A DNA stretch of 24,798 nucleotides. It comes from Pelosinus fermentans. Lineage in GTDB: Bacteria; Bacillota; Negativicutes; DSM-13327. Where the stretch lies: positions 1-24,798 of the forward strand of contig DJJR01000029.1 of the NCBI GenBank assembly GCA_002434245.1. The letters run 5' to 3'. The position numbers and the translations under genes are program-made. The notes beneath the pieces are model-generated. The model was not told the origin of the DNA and did no database searches. It was given only the letters and a program-made list of their open reading frames with translations. Numbering within the stretch: the first letter of the stretch is position 1; each line of letters begins with the position of its first letter. This document shows, one piece after another, positions 6,852 through 15,581 of the stretch.

Positions 6852-9491
6852 ATGAAGACACAGACTCTACAGCACCAAATTAAATTATGGACAGTTTTGC
6901 TTATTGTTGTCCCAAGCTTACTGATCATGACGATTTATACGGTTGGTCAGATTTCACTAGCTAAACAACAAAATCTAGAATTAATTGAGCAGCGAGTACA
7001 TGCTCAAAAGCGATTAATTGATTACTGGCTGGAAGAAAGAGCTGAAAATATTCGTGATCTAAGCCGGACAGAAGCTTTTCGCACTTTAGACGAGTCACAA
7101 ATGGAACGTGTTCTATACTTTAAGCAGCAGCTTGATAATTATTTTGATTCATTCTCATACATTGATAAAAAAGGTTTTTTAAAAATTTCTACCATCACTT
7201 TAGATCAACGTAATTCTCCTGCAACCGCCAATCCCTATTTTGAAGCGGCCAAGGCAAGAAAATCATATGTATCAAATGTAGTTATTGACCCAAATAGTGG
7301 TCAGCCCATAATTAACATTTCTTCCTCGATCTATGATTATAATGGAGATTTCCAAGGGCTAATACTTGGATCAATCAAAATCGTAACATTAGAAAGACTC
7401 CTACGTGAGAATTGGATTGGTCAAACAGGAGAAATCTTTTTGATTAACCGAGAGGGTACCATGCTTACCGATCCACGGCACCTTAAATTACAAGCAGGCA
7501 AAGACCTCGTCAAAGATGCAGCGAAAACGAATTTTAAACTCACAGAAAATACATTTCGTTCTATAGCCCCTGGCGAGTCAAGTACAACAACTTGGATTGA
7601 TTATTTAGGAAATAAGGTTCTAGGTGCATACCTAGACGTACCTGAACGAGGCTGGACACTAATCGGCAAGATTAACGAAGACGAGGTTCTAGCCCCTATT
7701 TATAAACAACTGGCAATGATGGCTAGTGCTACAGTCATTTTAATATTGCTAATTCTCCCCCTGGCTAAGAAGATAACCAATCAGATTAAATTACCCATTG
7801 ATTGGTTGATTCAGCAATCGAATCAAGTAGCAACTGAAAACTATCAACTGGTTGCTCAATATAACGCCTCAAAAAATATGCCCTATGAATTAGACATCTT
7901 ATGCGAAACATTCTTCAATATGAGTCACAAAATAAAAAACACCGTGAAGCTACTTAAACAAAATGAAGCGAAACTAGGAAATCATATGCTGGAAATACAA
8001 GAAATTAACGCTACCCTGGAAGAAGAAATGATGGAACGTCAAGCAGCCCAAGCTGCACTCGTTAATCTAAACATTGACCTGGAAAACAAAATTAATGAGC
8101 GAACACAAGATTTACAAGATATGAATGCAGCTCTCGAAGAAGAAATCATGGAGCGTCAAGCAGCCCAAGAAGCTTTGAATGAAAAAAACCAAGTCATCAA
8201 GAACATTGCTTATTCTGATAGTCTCACCGGCTTACCCAACCGCGCACTTTTAAACAAGCGTCTCAAGAAAGAAATGGAAAGAACTCGCTGCGGTGAATCA
8301 GTCGGCGCTGTCTTGTTTATTGATTTAGATGATTTAAAAATGGTAAACGATACTTTTGGTCATACATATGGTGATGCCCTAATCACTATGGCAGGAAAAC
8401 GGATCGTGGAAACCGTTAGTGATCATGGTTTTGTTGGTCGTATTGGCGGAGATGAGTTCATGGTGATTTTATCTGGTGAACATAATCGTAATAATATCAT
8501 TCATAGCGCTGACATGATTGTTGAAGCTTTCAACCAGGATATGGAAGCCCTTGGAATTCGCTTTCATACATCTGCCAGCGTTGGCATTGCTGTATATCCT
8601 GCTGATGGAGACACAACAGAGGAAATTTTCAAAAATGCAGACAACGCGATGTATGCAGCCAAAAAAGCAGGGAAAAACTGTTGGCGCTTCTACGAGACAA
8701 CAATGCAAATAGAAGCCTATGACAAAATCCTACTCATCAATAGTTTGCGCCACGCAATCGAGAACCAAGAGTTATCATTACATTATCAGCCACAGGTAGA
8801 CATGAACGGCTGCACGGTAGGATTTGAAGCACTACTTCGGTGGAATAGCCCAGAACATGGTGCAATATCACCAGCCCGCTTTATTCCCCTAGCTGAACAA
8901 AACGGTCTCATACAAAAAATCGGAAATTGGGTTCTCAAAGAAGCAAGCCATTTTGCACGTAGATTAGTCGATAAAGGATGGGGCCATATTCATGTTGCCG
9001 TTAATGTATCTCCCTACCAATTATGTGCCGATGACTTTATCAATGGCATAAAAGAAGCACTCGTTAACGCAAGAATTGAACCTAGCCAGCTGGAAATTGA
9101 AATAACTGAAAATGCATTAATCGAATCATTAGAAGATAGTACTCATATTCTTGAAAAAATTCAAGCAATGGGAATACGTTTGTCCCTGGATGATTTCGGT
9201 ACCGGCTACTCTTCCCTAACCTATCTTCAACGCTTACCAGTAAAGACCTTAAAAATTGATAAAGCTTTCATCGATATGATATTAACGAATAAAGCACAAA
9301 AAGCCATTATCCGAACGATCATAGACATGGCTCACATTATGAAGATGAACGTGATTGCTGAAGGTGTAGAAACCCAAATACAAATTGCATATCTAGAAAA
9401 ATGTCATTGCGATCTTTTGCAAGGATACATTATTAGCCCTCCAGTACCAGAAGCTGAAGCGATCGATTTTCTTTCTTATTGTAAACAATAA
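6852..9491 (+). CDS. Membrane Cache-GGDEF-EAL protein, bifunctional c-di-GMP enzyme
   Basis: The protein has 879 residues. A membrane segment at about 12-32 and a second at about 286-305 flank an extracytoplasmic dCache-like sensor (about 35-280). A HAMP-like and coiled-coil linker follows (about 306-450), then GGDEF (about 452-615) and EAL (about 625-876). The cyclase motif GGDEF is intact at 532-536, but no RxxD inhibitory site lies five residues before it. The EAL side is also intact: EAL at 659-661, NVS, EITEN, DDFGTGYSSL at 780-789, AEGVET. The linker contains a duplicated unit, LEEE-[MI]-MERQAAQ, at about 389 and 428. GGAG lies 8 nt before the ATG (GGAGCTAATGCATG), and a strong terminator follows. 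The net activity cannot be predicted from sequence. The domain order matches typical membrane receptors for small ligands. Confidence 0.93.
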   Translation: MKTQTLQHQIKLWTVLLIVVPSLLIMTIYTVGQISLAKQQNLELIEQRVHAQKRLIDYWLEERAENIRDLSRTEAFRTLDESQMERVLYFKQQLDNYFDSFSYIDKKGFLKISTITLDQRNSPATANPYFEAAKARKSYVSNVVIDPNSGQPIINISSSIYDYNGDFQGLILGSIKIVTLERLLRENWIGQTGEIFLINREGTMLTDPRHLKLQAGKDLVKDAAKTNFKLTENTFRSIAPGESSTTTWIDYLGNKVLGAYLDVPERGWTLIGKINEDEVLAPIYKQLAMMASATVILILLILPLAKKITNQIKLPIDWLIQQSNQVATENYQLVAQYNASKNMPYELDILCETFFNMSHKIKNTVKLLKQNEAKLGNHMLEIQEINATLEEEMMERQAAQAALVNLNIDLENKINERTQDLQDMNAALEEEIMERQAAQEALNEKNQVIKNIAYSDSLTGLPNRALLNKRLKKEMERTRCGESVGAVLFIDLDDLKMVNDTFGHTYGDALITMAGKRIVETVSDHGFVGRIGGDEFMVILSGEHNRNNIIHSADMIVEAFNQDMEALGIRFHTSASVGIAVYPADGDTTEEIFKNADNAMYAAKKAGKNCWRFYETTMQIEAYDKILLINSLRHAIENQELSLHYQPQVDMNGCTVGFEALLRWNSPEHGAISPARFIPLAEQNGLIQKIGNWVLKEASHFARRLVDKGWGHIHVAVNVSPYQLCADDFINGIKEALVNARIEPSQLEIEITENALIESLEDSTHILEKIQAMGIRLSLDDFGTGYSSLTYLQRLPVKTLKIDKAFIDMILTNKAQKAIIRTIIDMAHIMKMNVIAEGVETQIQIAYLEKCHCDLLQGYIISPPVPEAEAIDFLSYCKQ

Positions 9492-9495
9492 AATG

Positions 9496-9547
9496 AGCTG
9501 TCCCCTGTGTTTACTTCAATTATAAAGTAAACAAGGGGCAGCTTTTT
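9496..9547 (+). terminator. Intrinsic terminator after the Cache-GGDEF-EAL gene
   Basis: AGCTG-CCCCT-TGTTTACTT pairs with AAGTAAACA-GGGG-CAGCT with two mismatches, and TTTTT follows directly. It starts within five bases of the stop codon. Confidence 0.85.
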
Positions 9548-9592
9548 ACTATAAAAAAGTAGAGATATTTAATTATAAAAGATAAATTTTCA

Positions 9593-9621
9593 TTGTTCTA
9601 TCTAATAAACTTCAGTATAAT
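9593..9621 (+). promoter_or_regulatory. Sigma-70 type promoter of the LysR gene
   Basis: TTGTTC (9593-9598), 17-bp spacer, TATAAT (9616-9621). A small dyad TGATA-N5-TATCA (9625-9639) overlaps the expected transcription start and could be an autoregulatory operator. Confidence 0.6.
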
Positions 9622-9654
9622 CATTGATATAAACTATCATTGGACGTGAGAATA

Positions 9655-10539
9655 ATGGAGCTTCGGCATTTAGAATATTTTATGGCCACGTATCAAGAAC
9701 TTCATTTTACAAAAGCAGCTGAAAAATTAAATATCTCTCAACCTACTTTAAGTCAGCAAATTCGCATTTTAGAAAGTGAAGTAGGCTCTCCCCTCTTCGA
9801 TAGAATTGGCAAAAAGGTTTTCGTTACTAAAGCGGGGGATATTCTCTATCATCATTGCCTACAAATTTTTGGAGAATTAAAGCAAGCACACACTGCGATT
9901 GAAGAATTAGAAGGATTAAAGCGAGGTCATCTTGTTGTTGGCTGTTCTGGAAGTCATGTGCTAATCTCTTCTGTTGTGAAATTTCATACCCGCTACCCTG
10001 GTGTCAAAATATCCATTGTGCAACTATCAACAGAAGAAATAAAAGAGCAATTACTAACAAATGAATTGGATATTGGTATTGCCTTTCTTCCCTTAGATGA
10101 TCTTCAATTACAAAACCTTCATCTCTATACCGAAGAATTATGTATTGCAGTACATAAAGACAATCCACTTGCCAAGAACTCAAACATAGCTTTGGAAGTA
10201 CTAAAATCCATCCCCATTGTGTTACTCCCTCCAAAATATATCATCAGACAATTTATTGATCAAGCTACAGAAAGACTCGGTTTTCTATTTAATCCTATGA
10301 TAGAAATAATGCCTTTCGAGCATTTATTAGAAATTGTAGGTCGTGATATTGCAGTAACAATTCTTCCCCGTTCTTATATTAATAGTTTTGGCAATAACAA
10401 TATAATCTCCATTTCCATTGATGACCCTCACATGAAAAAATCCATGGGCGTTATCTATCGAAAAGACATCATTATTCCTGCAGCCACGGATAGATTTATA
10501 GAAGAATTAATACTTGGATTCAGGAATTTTCATTTCTAA
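9655..10539 (+). CDS. LysR-family transcriptional regulator
   Basis: The protein is 294 residues from the ATG at 9655. An in-frame TTG at 9640 is less likely because no ribosome binding site precedes it and LysR proteins usually begin MELRHLEYF. The winged helix-turn-helix occupies about residues 1-60 (FTKAAEKLNISQPTLSQQI, LFDR), followed by a dimerisation helix and a periplasmic-binding-like effector domain (about 88-290) that looks CynR/CysB-like in layout. The effector is unknown. The next gene, an EamA permease 73 bp downstream in the same direction, is a natural target or operon partner; regulator-permease pairs of this kind are common. A promoter with a small dyad lies directly upstream. 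Confidence 0.92.
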   Translation: MELRHLEYFMATYQELHFTKAAEKLNISQPTLSQQIRILESEVGSPLFDRIGKKVFVTKAGDILYHHCLQIFGELKQAHTAIEELEGLKRGHLVVGCSGSHVLISSVVKFHTRYPGVKISIVQLSTEEIKEQLLTNELDIGIAFLPLDDLQLQNLHLYTEELCIAVHKDNPLAKNSNIALEVLKSIPIVLLPPKYIIRQFIDQATERLGFLFNPMIEIMPFEHLLEIVGRDIAVTILPRSYINSFGNNNIISISIDDPHMKKSMGVIYRKDIIIPAATDRFIEELILGFRNFHF

Positions 10540-10612
10540 CAATTTCCAAAATGCCTCTTCCCCTTTCAGCAAAGCTATGATAAGATAAACAGATATTTAT
10601 TTTTTACAGAGG

Positions 10613-11548
10613 ATGACGATATTGAAAAACATAACAAACAACCGCCGCATATACCTGCTGCTGATCCTAGTTGTGGTTCTCTGGGGGGTTAATGTGGTAT
10701 CTATCAAGTATCTCACTCACTTTTTTCCACCATTAGCATTAGCTCCAATACGTTTATTTCTGGCAAGTGCCCTACTACTGCCCCTTGCGTGGCGGCAACA
10801 TGGCTATAAGAAACTCTCCAGCAGAGAATGGATTCCTATCGTTGGTGTTTCAATGTTCTGTATTTTTCTTCATCAAATAGCGCTCACCACAGGATTGACC
10901 GCTACCAGCGGAATACACGGGGTTCTTATCCTGGGACTCAATCCATTATTCACGACTATGTTTGCTAGTTTGCTGTTAAAAGAAAAATTTACCTGGGCAA
11001 AGGGAATTGCAATATTATTCGGATTCAGCGGCTTACTATTAGTTGTTTCCGGCAGCTCACAAGGCGATTCCACCCTCTTTGGCGACGGGATTATGTTTAT
11101 TGCAACCATCACCTTTGTCATAGGATCTTTATTGGTGAAAAAAGCTACTTTGTTTGTCCCTCCCTTAATCGTTACCGCCTATAGTCACAGCTTAGCCGCC
11201 ATTGGTTTACTGTTCTTGGGTCTTTTTGTAAATCCGATATGGAACTATCCTAGTGCTTACGACTTCTGGCCGATTGCAGTTTTACTTTTTTCCAGTTTCT
11301 TTAGTACGGCATTAGGAGCATTATGGTGGAATACAGCAATACAGCAAGTAGGTGCTTCTACATCCTCCCTCTTCCAAAATGGCTCCCCTATAATAGGAGT
11401 ACTTGCATCAGCTATTTTCCTGGGAGAACAGCTATATTGGTATCACTTTGTGGCTCTTTTACTCGTAATCTTAGGAGTCAGCTTAGGCACAGGAGTCATT
11501 CGTATTCCAGCCCGTTTATTACTGTTAGGCAGCAAACTTCGCCAATAA
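10613..11548 (+). CDS. EamA/DMT-superfamily permease
   Basis: The 311-residue protein has about ten hydrophobic segments in two EamA repeats (about 14-145 and 160-292). Typical patterns include LWGVNVVSIKYL near the start, PIRLFLASALLLP in repeat one, and the small-residue GALWWNTAIQQVGAS stretch in repeat two. Members export or exchange small metabolites such as amino acids; the substrate cannot be read here. ATG at 10613 has GAGG abutting it. The TTG at 10622 (three codons later) has better spacing from the same GAGG and may be the true start. It follows the LysR gene and ends at a terminator. Confidence 0.88.
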   Translation: MTILKNITNNRRIYLLLILVVVLWGVNVVSIKYLTHFFPPLALAPIRLFLASALLLPLAWRQHGYKKLSSREWIPIVGVSMFCIFLHQIALTTGLTATSGIHGVLILGLNPLFTTMFASLLLKEKFTWAKGIAILFGFSGLLLVVSGSSQGDSTLFGDGIMFIATITFVIGSLLVKKATLFVPPLIVTAYSHSLAAIGLLFLGLFVNPIWNYPSAYDFWPIAVLLFSSFFSTALGALWWNTAIQQVGASTSSLFQNGSPIIGVLASAIFLGEQLYWYHFVALLLVILGVSLGTGVIRIPARLLLLGSKLRQ

Positions 11549-11565
11549 GAAAATATGTCACTAGA

Positions 11566-11606
11566 AAGAAGAGCTTACGCTATAGCGGTGAGCCCTTCTT
11601 TTTTAT
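11566..11606 (+). terminator. Intrinsic terminator after the EamA permease
   Basis: AAGAAG..GCT..CGC pairs with GCG..AGC..CTTCTT around a TATA loop, and a run of six or more T follows. It separates the permease from iorA. Confidence 0.8.
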
Positions 11607-11676
11607 TTATTATTGCCAAGTTAATTTTCTAGCATGCTGCAGTCATTAATTTTATAATATACATAGAGGTGATAGA

Positions 11677-13566
11677 ATGAAAAAACTAGGTGATTTTCTT
11701 ATTTCTCCAGTTGGAAGTACCGAGATTGTTATGGGTAATACGGCTATCGTCCGTGGAATGATTGAATCAGGTGTTAGAGTTGTCACATCCTATCCTGGTT
11801 CCCCCACACCAGAAATTGCTGCCGCCATAACAGCAATTCCCAAAGATAAAAGCCCTCTTTATTTTGAGTTTTCCACCAATGAAAAGGTCGCCACAGAAGT
11901 TGCCTTTGGTGCTTCTATCAATGGACACCTATCAACCGTCTTTTTCAAAAGCGTAGGACTAAACGTTGCTGCCGACACCTTTGTTCAGCTAGGACACATG
12001 GAGGTAATCGGCGGCATGGTGATTATACTGGGTGACGATCCAGGAGCTAATTCATCGCAAAACGAACAAGATAATCGTCATTACGCCCGCCTTGCCTATA
12101 TTCCTATGTTAGAACCATCAACACCCACTGAAGCCTATACTATGTTTAAAAAAGCCGCTCAATTATCCATAGAGCGTTGTATGCCAGTGATTCTAAGAAT
12201 GACTACTCATGTCTGCCACGCAAAAGAAAAAGTTACCTTTTCCTCGTGGACGCCCTTGCCCCTTGATCATTCATCCCGCTTTAACGTAGATAATGGTCCC
12301 TACATACCATTAACTACGAAGCTGGTCCTGCCTTTAAAACGACGAGCCTTAGAAAAATTAGCTCAATTTGGTGCCGATGCAGACACCTCCTCTCTAAACA
12401 CTGTTATTAACAATAATAACCCTCTTTATGGAATCATAACTATGGGAGCACCCTTACAATCCTTACAAGATGTATTAGAGGAAGCAGCGCTAAAGCCCGA
12501 CATCCTAAAACTGGGTATCATTCATCCTCTGCCGAAGCAGCTAGTTGCCGATTTTCTTCGCCGGCACAAGGAAGTCAAAATCCTAGAAGAATTGGATGAC
12601 TTTATCGAGCAGCAAGTGAAGGCACTCGCCTATGATATGGATATCTCTACGAAAATAATAGGAAAACAGGACTATGAAGACTGGCTGAATGAATATACTC
12701 CTGAAAAAGTATCTACAATTCTTCAAAAAACATGGCTTCACTTACTCCCGAACAAAAAGCCGCCTACCCCTCTTTTGCACTGGTCACCCAGACCGGCACA
12801 GCTATGCCCGGGCTGCGGGCATCGTTCCGCATTTTATGCTATCAAGCAGGCTCTTGATCCAAATGATATTACGGTTGCCGATATCGGCTGCCACACCCTT
12901 GGTATAATGGAACCTTATAAGATGGGGCAAGTACTATTGTGCATGGGGCATAGCAGTGGCACTGCTGCCGGTCTCTCCCTCTTTAATAACAGCCGTAAGG
13001 TCGTTGCATTCCTGGGAGACTCCACCTTCTTTCACGCTGGTTTACCGGGAATTATTAATGCAGTTTTTAATCATCACAACTTCACTCTGATTCTCTTGGA
13101 CAACGGAACTACCGCTATGACTGGTCACCAAAGTCATCCTGGTGTCGGTTACAATGTTAATGTTTCAACAGAAAAAATCCCAATACGACGTGTATTAGAC
13201 GGTATTGGGATTACGAATATCCGTGAAATCGATGCCTATGCACAAGGGCAGCTAACAGAAGCAGTCAAAGCAGCCCTTACTGAAAAAGGATTTAAAGTAA
13301 TCATAGCCAAACATCCCTGTATGCTAAAAGCAATGAGAGAGCGTAGTGCCGCCGGGAAACCACTGCCTCCCTCTGTAGAAATTACAACCGACTGCAATCA
13401 AAACTATACCTGTGTGAGTACCTTCGCATGTCCCACTTTTCAGCGTAACGAAGACGGAAGTATTATTGTCCATAAGGATCTCTGTATTGGTGACGGTTCC
13501 TGTAAACAAACCTGTCCGACAAAGGCCATCCTTCATAAACGTCCAAAAAAGGAGGACAATAGCTGA
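11677..13566 (+). CDS. iorA: Indolepyruvate:ferredoxin oxidoreductase, alpha subunit
   Basis: This 629-residue enzyme oxidatively decarboxylates indolepyruvate and other aryl pyruvates to the acyl-CoA with ferredoxin as acceptor. The N-terminal pyrimidine-binding domain begins with GNTAIVRGMIESGV and SYPGSPTPEI. The C-terminal half has a CPGCGHRSAFYAI block and a TPP/Mg site (GDSTFFHAGLPG...LDNGTTAMTGHQSHPG). The iron-sulfur tail has Cys573, Cys579, Cys585-Pro, then Cys603, Cys609, Cys613-Pro. The position where the usual CxxCxxCxxxCP motif has its second Cys is Asp606, giving CxxDxxCxxxCP. The gene overlaps iorB by 1 nt (TGATG). AGAGGTGAT precedes the ATG. Function fits fermentation of aromatic amino acids. 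Confidence 0.95.
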   Translation: MKKLGDFLISPVGSTEIVMGNTAIVRGMIESGVRVVTSYPGSPTPEIAAAITAIPKDKSPLYFEFSTNEKVATEVAFGASINGHLSTVFFKSVGLNVAADTFVQLGHMEVIGGMVIILGDDPGANSSQNEQDNRHYARLAYIPMLEPSTPTEAYTMFKKAAQLSIERCMPVILRMTTHVCHAKEKVTFSSWTPLPLDHSSRFNVDNGPYIPLTTKLVLPLKRRALEKLAQFGADADTSSLNTVINNNNPLYGIITMGAPLQSLQDVLEEAALKPDILKLGIIHPLPKQLVADFLRRHKEVKILEELDDFIEQQVKALAYDMDISTKIIGKQDYEDWLNEYTPEKVSTILQKTWLHLLPNKKPPTPLLHWSPRPAQLCPGCGHRSAFYAIKQALDPNDITVADIGCHTLGIMEPYKMGQVLLCMGHSSGTAAGLSLFNNSRKVVAFLGDSTFFHAGLPGIINAVFNHHNFTLILLDNGTTAMTGHQSHPGVGYNVNVSTEKIPIRRVLDGIGITNIREIDAYAQGQLTEAVKAALTEKGFKVIIAKHPCMLKAMRERSAAGKPLPPSVEITTDCNQNYTCVSTFACPTFQRNEDGSIIVHKDLCIGDGSCKQTCPTKAILHKRPKKEDNS

Positions 13567-14153
13567 TGCCTGACATAAAGATGGATATATATATTATTGG
13601 AGTCGGCGGACAAGGCATTGGCCTATTGAGTGAAGTAATAATCAGAGCCGCTGACTATGCCGGATTTCCGGTGCGCGGAACCGATACCCATGGTCTTGCC
13701 CAACGCGGCGGTACCGTATCATCCTGTGTTCGTATCGGCTCACATGCCCATTCTTCTCTTATTCAGGCAGGATGTGCTGATATGGTTATTGCATTGGAAA
13801 AAAATGAAGCCTTACGCGGTCTTTACTCCCATCTAAGAGATGGTGGAACACTGATCTATTACGATATCCAGTGGCAGCCTTTGCTGGTCAGACTGAAAAA
13901 AGAACGTCTTTTAAAATCAGAAGACATCAGTGCTGAATGTCAATGCCGCAACATCCTGGAATACCAGATAACACCTACAAAATTAAGTAACCCTAAAATG
14001 CAAAACATTGCCCTTCTTGCTAGTATTGCAAAACACAATAAAATTCCCGGTATAGACCCACTCCACTATGAGCTTGCCCTTAACGATCTGCTGGAAGGAA
14101 ATAAACTAGAGAACAATCTCTCCCTCTTCCGCTCCCTAATAACAGCAATATAA
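13566..14153 (+). CDS. iorB: Indolepyruvate:ferredoxin oxidoreductase, beta subunit
   Basis: At 195 residues it has the usual length. It begins with a GVGGQG nucleotide-fold loop at about 12-17 and carries DTHGLAQRGG at about 41-50, both hallmarks of the gamma-type domain of 2-oxoacid:ferredoxin oxidoreductases. It partners IorA in the heteromeric enzyme. Its start overlaps the iorA stop by one base, and AAAGGAGG lies inside the end of iorA, so the two are translationally coupled. A shared terminator lies between it and the convergent nitrogenase-like operon. Confidence 0.94.
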   Translation: MPDIKMDIYIIGVGGQGIGLLSEVIIRAADYAGFPVRGTDTHGLAQRGGTVSSCVRIGSHAHSSLIQAGCADMVIALEKNEALRGLYSHLRDGGTLIYYDIQWQPLLVRLKKERLLKSEDISAECQCRNILEYQITPTKLSNPKMQNIALLASIAKHNKIPGIDPLHYELALNDLLEGNKLENNLSLFRSLITAI

Positions 14154-14154
14154 T

Positions 14155-14199
14155 GAAAAAATCGGCTTGCATAACCCAAAAAGGTGCTGCAAGCCGATT
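14155..14199. terminator. Bidirectional terminator between iorB and the nitrogenase-like operon
   Basis: A 12-bp stem AATCGGCTTGCA / TGCAAGCCGATT (14160-14199) is followed on the minus strand by six T, so it is strongest for the nitrogenase-like genes. On the plus strand the tail is weaker (ATTATAT). Confidence 0.8.
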
Positions 14200-14228
14200 A
14201 TATGCGCTTATTCTGCTCTTCATTTGTA

Positions 14229-15581
14229 TTAAGCACTGGCTCCTACTGTAGTAGTATAAATTTTCTCTAACAAGGTAAGAGCGCCTCGATATCCCACATA
14301 AGACCTTGAAAGCACTACTTCATAAGATGCAGGAAAACCAACTTCTACAATCGCTCCCTTTAATTCTTTTGCTAAATCTCGTTCCCACGTTGTACCAAAT
14401 AAAATAGGAGGCTTATGTCCAAAATTTGTTTGCCTGATTTTTTGATGAATCGCATAACTATCTTCTTCAAATTCAACATCGGTAAAGACATCTTCTGCAA
14501 TGGTTTGATACTGCTTACGAATTGCTTCCCGATATTCCTCTGGCGGGTTTTCAGTGATGATCTGCTTACCAGGAATGATACCTAACTGGTTGACCAAAAA
14601 TTTCGTTAAGGCAAGATTATATCCACTATCGCCGATGACAGCAAATTTGGCAGGCAGTCCCCACCAATACTCGGCATAAAAATCAGAAAAACCTTCAAGA
14701 TAATGATAATATTGCTTTTCCTCTTGCCTAATAAAGGCTTCGGCTTTAGCAATATCCAGTTCCGCGAAATGTGCCACCTTGCGTAAAAAAGCACTGGTTT
14801 CTTTCCCGCCAATAGGGATAATTGGAACGTGCAGGAAAGGCTGCCCATATTTATCTTCTAAATGTTTCGCTGTCTGAAGACCTAGCCAAGGTGATAGCAC
14901 TAGATTGAATTGGGCTTTGGGAATGTCCTTCCATTCCGTCACCCCCTTGGATTCCTGTCCAAAAAGTATATTGACCGTAAGACCAATCCCCTCTAATATC
15001 CGCTTAATCTCAGTGAGGTCACCACGCCAAAATGTATTGTGATAAGGAAGCAGGGACCAAACGTTTACAGAACCTTGCTCCTTTAAACCATCATAATCCC
15101 CTACATATTGATCAATGATGGCTCTCGTCACCAGCTCATGCCCCGTAAAATTATTTCCTTTAAATCCCCCTGTTTCCGCATAAACAATCGAAATACCTTG
15201 ATCCTGAAATTCTCGAACGATAGAACCCACATCATCGCCAACTAAATCAGAAATACAGCCAGTTAGTACAACAAATAAATCTGCATCGAGAATTTTGATC
15301 GAGGCTTTAATGAGTTCACGCAATCGATCTTCCCCTCCAAACACCACATCTAATTCTCTAGAATTTGTGCTGGGTACGACTGCACCACCTCCATATCCGC
15401 CCCCCTGAAAACCATTATAGAAAGCAAGATTCATAAACTGCTTATCTGCACAGCCAGGACCACAATGAACAATAGGAATCACTCCTGGAATGGCAGAAGC
15501 ACTATGCATGGCAGCGATAGCACAAACATAGCGAATTTGTTGAATCGAATTCGTTTTATGTGAAACTTCAAGATTAGACAT
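14229..15581 (-). CDS. Nitrogenase component 1-like protein, beta (NifK-like) subunit
   Basis: This 450-residue protein of the oxidoreductase/nitrogenase component 1 family is shorter than true NifK. Three cysteines sit where NifK binds the P-cluster: Cys20 (RYVCAIAA), Cys44 (HCGPGC) and Cys109 (TGCISDLVGDD). The GG-rich loop at about 60-67 and ETGGFKGNNFTGHE at about 136-149 are further family features. The start is ATG 15581, preceded by AAGGAGG 9 nt upstream. An in-frame start at 15734 would give a 51-residue extension read entirely through the alpha gene, so it is rejected. It overlaps the alpha gene by 8 bp, so translational coupling is expected. It should form an alpha2beta2-type complex with the upstream product and take electrons from a NifH-like ATPase not encoded here. 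The reaction is unknown. Confidence 0.88.
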   Translation of the reverse strand: MSNLEVSHKTNSIQQIRYVCAIAAMHSASAIPGVIPIVHCGPGCADKQFMNLAFYNGFQGGGYGGGAVVPSTNSRELDVVFGGEDRLRELIKASIKILDADLFVVLTGCISDLVGDDVGSIVREFQDQGISIVYAETGGFKGNNFTGHELVTRAIIDQYVGDYDGLKEQGSVNVWSLLPYHNTFWRGDLTEIKRILEGIGLTVNILFGQESKGVTEWKDIPKAQFNLVLSPWLGLQTAKHLEDKYGQPFLHVPIIPIGGKETSAFLRKVAHFAELDIAKAEAFIRQEEKQYYHYLEGFSDFYAEYWWGLPAKFAVIGDSGYNLALTKFLVNQLGIIPGKQIITENPPEEYREAIRKQYQTIAEDVFTDVEFEEDSYAIHQKIRQTNFGHKPPILFGTTWERDLAKELKGAIVEVGFPASYEVVLSRSYVGYRGALTLLEKIYTTTVGASA

